From: Bradymonas sediminis
GTDB lineage: Bacteria > Myxococcota_A > Bradymonadia > Bradymonadales > Bradymonadaceae
Assembly: GCF_003258315.1 (NCBI RefSeq)
Contig: NZ_CP030032.1
Location: 4,633,501-4,697,500 of the forward strand
Direction: 5' to 3'
Length of the DNA: 64,000 nucleotides
The position numbers and the translations under genes were made by a program. Every line of letters begins with the position of its first letter. Position 1 is the first letter of the stretch. Positions 60,406 through 64,000 of this stretch are shown here, piece by piece. Below the pieces are notes generated by a model that worked only from the letters and a program-made list of their open reading frames with translations, was not told the DNA's origin and did not search any database.

Positions 60406-61368
60406 TTAAGGGGCGTCTTCATCCTCAATCATGCGCCACAGCCCGATATTCTCGGCGCGCATACGCGTCGCGCCGCGCACCGGCGAGGTGGCGTCGTAGC
60501 CGGGTTGGTCACCGGGGTATTGCGGGTCGCCCGGTAGCAGCAGGAAGACGGCGTCCTCGTGCATCTTCATATGCGGGATAATCGTGGGCGGGTGATGGGC
60601 GATGGCCCAGTCGAAGGCGGCGCGGGCCGTGTCGAATTCGCAGAGCTGCAGCAGGGTGTGTAGCGTCGGCGGGGCGAGGAGGAAGTTGCCCGCCTGGTTG
60701 GCGGCGATGGCGTCTTTGGGGCGAATCCATGTCGAGTCGGTGGTCTCCTCGTGGTCGTGCAGCGGGCGCTGGTTCTCGGGGGCGAGGGCGATAAAAAAGC
60801 GCGTGTCGTAGCGTTTGGGCTCGTGAAACGGTGTGATCCAGTGGGCGAAATAGGCGATGCGCTCGAGGGGGAAGATGAGGTCTTCTTGCTCGGCGAGGGC
60901 GCTGAGCGCCAGGGTGTTGCGGTTGAGCTGCTGGCGGTGGACGCGAAAGCGCTTGGCGACCGCCGCGTCGCTGGTGAGATCGATGAGCCCGCGCTCGCCG
61001 CTTCGGCGGGCGAGCAGGATGCCGGCCTCCTCGAAGGTTTCGCGAATGCCCGCCAAAAATAGGCCGCTGCCTAAATAGGCATCTGCGGCCTGTTCGGCGT
61101 TTTGGGCGCTGCATTGCAGGCTCGATTCCCCGAAGGCAGCTTGAATTTCGGCGGCGCTTCGCCCGTCTATACGCTCGGCGGCGCGCGCGGTGCAGTCGGC
61201 GGCGTCGAGTTTTCCGCCCGGGTACACGAAGCGGTCGGCCATAAAGCGACTCTTCGCGTGGCGCTGGACCATAAAGACCTCGAAGCCCCCCGGCGCCTCG
61301 CGTAGTATCACGACGGTGGAGGCGTTTGGGCATGCCTGTGAGGTGGGTGTTGAGGAACTTCCGGACAT
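60406..61368 (-). CDS. Nudix hydrolase (NUDT19-like)
   Basis: The protein is 320 aa from the ATG at 61368, which has AAGAGA upstream; an ATG six codons earlier has no ribosome-binding site. The fold begins TVVILREAPGGFEVFMVQRH, and the Nudix box is GLFLAGIRETFEEAGILL, with the R-E-x-x-E-E core intact and a long insertion before it. The C-terminal half is extended, as in NUDT19-type CoA-ester hydrolases. It likely cleaves a diphosphate-linked metabolite, possibly an acyl-CoA. Convergent with ychJ. Confidence 0.88.
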   Translation of the reverse strand: MSGSSSTPTSQACPNASTVVILREAPGGFEVFMVQRHAKSRFMADRFVYPGGKLDAADCTARAAERIDGRSAAEIQAAFGESSLQCSAQNAEQAADAYLGSGLFLAGIRETFEEAGILLARRSGERGLIDLTSDAAVAKRFRVHRQQLNRNTLALSALAEQEDLIFPLERIAYFAHWITPFHEPKRYDTRFFIALAPENQRPLHDHEETTDSTWIRPKDAIAANQAGNFLLAPPTLHTLLQLCEFDTARAAFDWAIAHHPPTIIPHMKMHEDAVFLLLPGDPQYPGDQPGYDATSPVRGATRMRAENIGLWRMIEDEDAP

Positions 61369-61498
61369 GGTGATTGTCTCTTGCATGGCGGTAGGTCTTT
61401 GTTGGAAGGTCGCTATAATGAAGCCCGCAGCGTCGTCCCAAAAAGACGGTGAAGCGATAAAATATCTAAGAATGCTAAAGATTCCAAAGGAGCCCGAT

Positions 61499-62569
61499 AT
61501 GCGTGGCCAACAATTTTTCTCGACGGGTATTTCGACGATGCGCCGGCTTTGTCTGGCCAGCCTGGTCCTGGGCATTTCCCTATGCGCCTCGACCGCGTTT
61601 GCGGAGGCGGGCTTTGAGTATCGGCTCGAGAAAAAGGTGCAGGTGAGCGAGGGGATGCCGGCGTTGGTGCTGCGCGCGACCGGGCAGATCAAGTCGGGAA
61701 CGGTCACATTTAAGAGCTCCACCGCAAAGTCTTTTACCAAAAAGATCGGCGCGATGAAGTCCGGTGAGACCAAAACGATCACGATGAAGCAGTCGCCGGG
61801 CACGCATAAGTTTGAGATTAAGATCAAGGCAACCGGTGCAGATGGCGAGGTGCTCGATGATGCTTTTGAGGTCGAGACCACCTCGGTCGCGCCCCTGAAG
61901 TTAAGCGTTGACCCCAAAAAGGCAAACCTCGGCGAGGGCAAGATTCAGGTCGGCACGAACCGTCCGTTGGATCATATCAAGATCGAGATCTTTGACTCCA
62001 AGAACCAATTGCTCCACGAGGGCACCCGCCAGCTGGGCGGGCAGAAGGGTGAGTTCGAGGTGAATTGGCCGACGCACGCGGATGTCACCGGCGTGCGCCT
62101 GACGGCCCATGACGTCGACGGGTTCTGGCAGAGTGTTTTACTCGAGCCCTTCTGGGTTGAAATCCCGCACAAAGAGATCATCTTCGAGTTCGGCAAGGCA
62201 TCTTGGACGGCGGAGGAAGAGCCGAAGTTGGAGGCCACCTTGGCCACCATCCGCGACGCGATGGAGAAGTATAAGGATAAGGGGTTGCAGATGCAGCTCT
62301 ATATCGCCGGTTATACCGATACGGTCGGCTCCAAGAGCGACAACCTTCGGTTGAGCACCGCGCGGGCGAAGGCGATCGCGACCTGGTTCCGCAAAAAAGG
62401 TCTGAAGATTCCGCTTTATTATCAGGGGTTTGGCGAGTCGGTCTTGGCCGTGAAGACCGAAGATGAGACCAAAGAAGAGCGCAACCGCCGTGTCATCTAC
62501 GTGCTCGGAAACTCGCGCCCGCCGACGTCTGAGACGCTGCCGAAGTCGAATTGGAAGGCGGTGCGTTGA
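61499..62569 (+). CDS. OmpA-family outer-membrane/periplasmic protein
   Basis: The protein is 356 aa. An ideal AAAGGAG fixes the start at 61499. The signal peptide ends STAFA (near 36). The middle (about 40-235) is beta-rich without a known barrel pattern. The C-terminal 115 residues are an OmpA peptidoglycan-binding domain: LYIAGYTDTVGSKSDNLRLS, RAKAIATWFRKKG, GFGESV, and the closing RNRRV. It should tie the outer envelope to the cell wall. It precedes the L,D-transpeptidase gene by about 200 bp, a fitting neighbour. Confidence 0.9.
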   Translation: MRGQQFFSTGISTMRRLCLASLVLGISLCASTAFAEAGFEYRLEKKVQVSEGMPALVLRATGQIKSGTVTFKSSTAKSFTKKIGAMKSGETKTITMKQSPGTHKFEIKIKATGADGEVLDDAFEVETTSVAPLKLSVDPKKANLGEGKIQVGTNRPLDHIKIEIFDSKNQLLHEGTRQLGGQKGEFEVNWPTHADVTGVRLTAHDVDGFWQSVLLEPFWVEIPHKEIIFEFGKASWTAEEEPKLEATLATIRDAMEKYKDKGLQMQLYIAGYTDTVGSKSDNLRLSTARAKAIATWFRKKGLKIPLYYQGFGESVLAVKTEDETKEERNRRVIYVLGNSRPPTSETLPKSNWKAVR

Positions 62570-62770
62570 GGCGAGGCGCCGCCGGGCGGCGCGACCTGGA
62601 GTCGACGGGGGAATTTTATCTCGTCGAAGCGACTTACCAAGAGGGGTTGCGCCGGCCGTAAGTGCTCGCCATTTCGGGCGATTAAATTGACGCCGGCGCG
62701 TTCCAGATACAGAGTCAGATAGGCCAATGTGGCCGAAGTTTTCACGCCCCTTATTTAGCACCCACTACAT

Positions 62771-64000
62771 ATGAATCGACGATTGGACACCAGGCCCTTT
62801 GCTGGGCATTTCTTATATTGCCTTTTAATCGGGGCGACCCTTTCGCTGGGCGTGGGGTGTGAAGAAGACACCACGATTCCCGTCGAGCAGGCCGAGCCTT
62901 TTGTGGCGGAGTGGTCGAAGTCGGTTGAGAAAACACTGCGCGAGATGGCGGTGGCGCCGGCGGGTAAGCAGAGCTTCAAGCAGCGCCTCGAGAAGGCGCG
63001 GGCGGCCGATGAGAAGCGCACGCAGCGCGACCATGCGCCCTATGACCTCTTTGTGGATGAGGTCTATAAAGAGCGCGAATACGAGTTCGCGTTTGTGGGG
63101 ACGGATGGGCTGACCGAGCGCGGAGAGGCGGTGTGGGATGTGCTGAAGGTGGTCGATGAGCAGGCGGTCGACCCCAAGCCCTACGCTCTTCAGGAGATCG
63201 AGGCCAAGCTGGTCGAGCTCGCCGAAGCGAATGAGCGTTTTAAGGAATTAGCGAGCTTCGAGACCAGTGAGGCGGAGCGCGCCGAGGCGCTCAAATGGGT
63301 CGATTCGCAGCAGGCGGATGCCTTTGAGTTGAACGCCGAAAGTTACGAGAAGTTGACCCAGACGGTGCTCGAGTCCGACAGCGCCGCGCGTATGAAAGAG
63401 CGGCTGGCCGAGTATGAAACGGTCAGCAAGGGGATGGCCGAGATCGAGGCGCAGATCGAGCAGCTTTTGGCGCGCGATCTGGTGCGCTACGCCGCCGAGA
63501 TGAAGCATTTTCGCATCCGCGACGTCTTCATTCACCGCAAGAATTTCGACCGCTATAATACCGCGAATATCGACGAGCGCCGACCGCTTAAAGGCAAGGC
63601 CGCCTGGGAAGCTCAGTCGGTCTGGCGAAAGGCCGGTTTGATCACCGATACGATCGCCGAGAAGCACGAAACCGAGATCCTCTACGAGCGCACCCGCCAA
63701 ACCCTTCGCGACGCGCTCACCGGCGACGCCGCGCTCGCCATGGCCGATCTTCTGCCGGCCCAGCCGCAATATGCGAAGCTCCGAAAAGAATATCTTCGCT
63801 ATCGCTCGATCGTCGAAAACGGTGGCTGGGAGAAGGTTGAGCCCGCCAATGGACTGCGAAAAGGCCAGAGCAGCGCGACGGTCGCGAAGCTTAAAAAACG
63901 CCTGCAAATCGAGGGTTATTATCCGGCCGACGCCGCCGTCGACACGAAATTCGACGACGCGCTCGAAGCCGCGATTACCGACTATCAGAAGACCCATCAA
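62771..64000 (+). CDS. L,D-transpeptidase-like lipoprotein, LdtD/YcbB type (3' end outside window)
   Basis: The frame is open from the ATG at 62771 to the window edge (410 codons), so the catalytic C-terminus is missing. The lipoprotein signal ends SLGVGC (near residue 31). The helical scaffold domain (about 60-360) is followed by GGWEKVEPANGLRKGQ and a peptidoglycan-binding repeat (KLKKRLQIEGYYPAD...FDDALEAAITDYQK). This order matches YcbB-type L,D-transpeptidases, where the YkuD catalytic domain with its Cys would come next. Cell-wall cross-linking in the periplasm is inferred from architecture only. Confidence 0.75.
   Translation, partial: MNRRLDTRPFAGHFLYCLLIGATLSLGVGCEEDTTIPVEQAEPFVAEWSKSVEKTLREMAVAPAGKQSFKQRLEKARAADEKRTQRDHAPYDLFVDEVYKEREYEFAFVGTDGLTERGEAVWDVLKVVDEQAVDPKPYALQEIEAKLVELAEANERFKELASFETSEAERAEALKWVDSQQADAFELNAESYEKLTQTVLESDSAARMKERLAEYETVSKGMAEIEAQIEQLLARDLVRYAAEMKHFRIRDVFIHRKNFDRYNTANIDERRPLKGKAAWEAQSVWRKAGLITDTIAEKHETEILYERTRQTLRDALTGDAALAMADLLPAQPQYAKLRKEYLRYRSIVENGGWEKVEPANGLRKGQSSATVAKLKKRLQIEGYYPADAAVDTKFDDALEAAITDYQKTHQ

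Noticed and set aside
1-64000. CRISPR array, rRNA, prophage or replication origin
   Set aside because: No regularly spaced repeats with unique spacers, no rRNA-like stretches, no phage structural genes and no DnaA-box cluster were seen.

Overview
The window is 64 kb of a GC-rich (about 60%) Gram-negative chromosome. Many products are Cys-lipidated proteins with Asp/Ser/Thr/Pro-rich linkers after the lipobox. Alongside them are a transmembrane Ser/Thr kinase, WG-repeat and DKNYY proteins, an FG-GAP/CARDB surface protein, OmpA and LdtD/YcbB-like envelope proteins and AAA+ tandem ATPases. This mix suggests a predatory or social delta-proteobacterial lineage, most like Bradymonadales (Bradymonadota/Myxococcota side). 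That placement is inferred from gene content; no rRNA or tRNA gene was found to confirm it.

Layout. 1-1119: two zinc-ribbon membrane proteins. 1368-3200: a decayed duplicate of the spy locus, hit by an IS256-type insertion and then internally deleted, plus a DUF4345 membrane protein. 3559-8257: a transmembrane Ser/Thr kinase, then a Spy/CpxP-like periplasmic gene divergent from an OmpR-type regulator/sensor kinase pair. 8465-13564: a Lys/Val-rich secreted protein, a DKNYY lipoprotein, a GGDEF protein and a 13-module Cys-rich lipoprotein.

13704-22583: a segment bounded by two almost identical 318-bp direct repeats. Inside is a tightly coupled operon (15725-22257) with a sugar epimerase/dehydratase, a GT4 glycosyltransferase fused to a radical SAM/SPASM enzyme, a WG-repeat/O-methyltransferase fusion, a histidine phosphatase, a nucleotidyltransferase-like protein and a small, possibly frameshifted last gene. 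I consider this the best candidate for an undescribed system: a glycan or peptide-glycan modification pathway whose product is unknown.

22652-27147: two convergent paralogous lipoproteins, a decayed gene and an isoaspartyl peptidase. 27739-31657: unknown proteins, a membrane-tethered NYN RNase and a protein resembling a phosphorothioate-reader (sulfur-binding) domain joined to DUF3427, which together may be a small defence island. 31802-39910: housekeeping metabolism (CysK, malic enzyme), DUF2804, a YbgA-like protein, PlsC and a Gcr-type membrane protein.

40458-47058: a coiled-coil protein, then an operon (BASS transporter, double-SDR fusion, aldo/keto reductase) divergent from a flavin monooxygenase. 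47200-54758: lipoproteins, an MscS channel, an SMR transporter, a polytopic membrane protein and a secreted fibre-like protein. 55032-64000: a tandem AAA+ ATPase, an FG-GAP/CARDB lipoprotein, YchJ, a Nudix hydrolase, an OmpA-family protein and the start of an L,D-transpeptidase that runs off the window.
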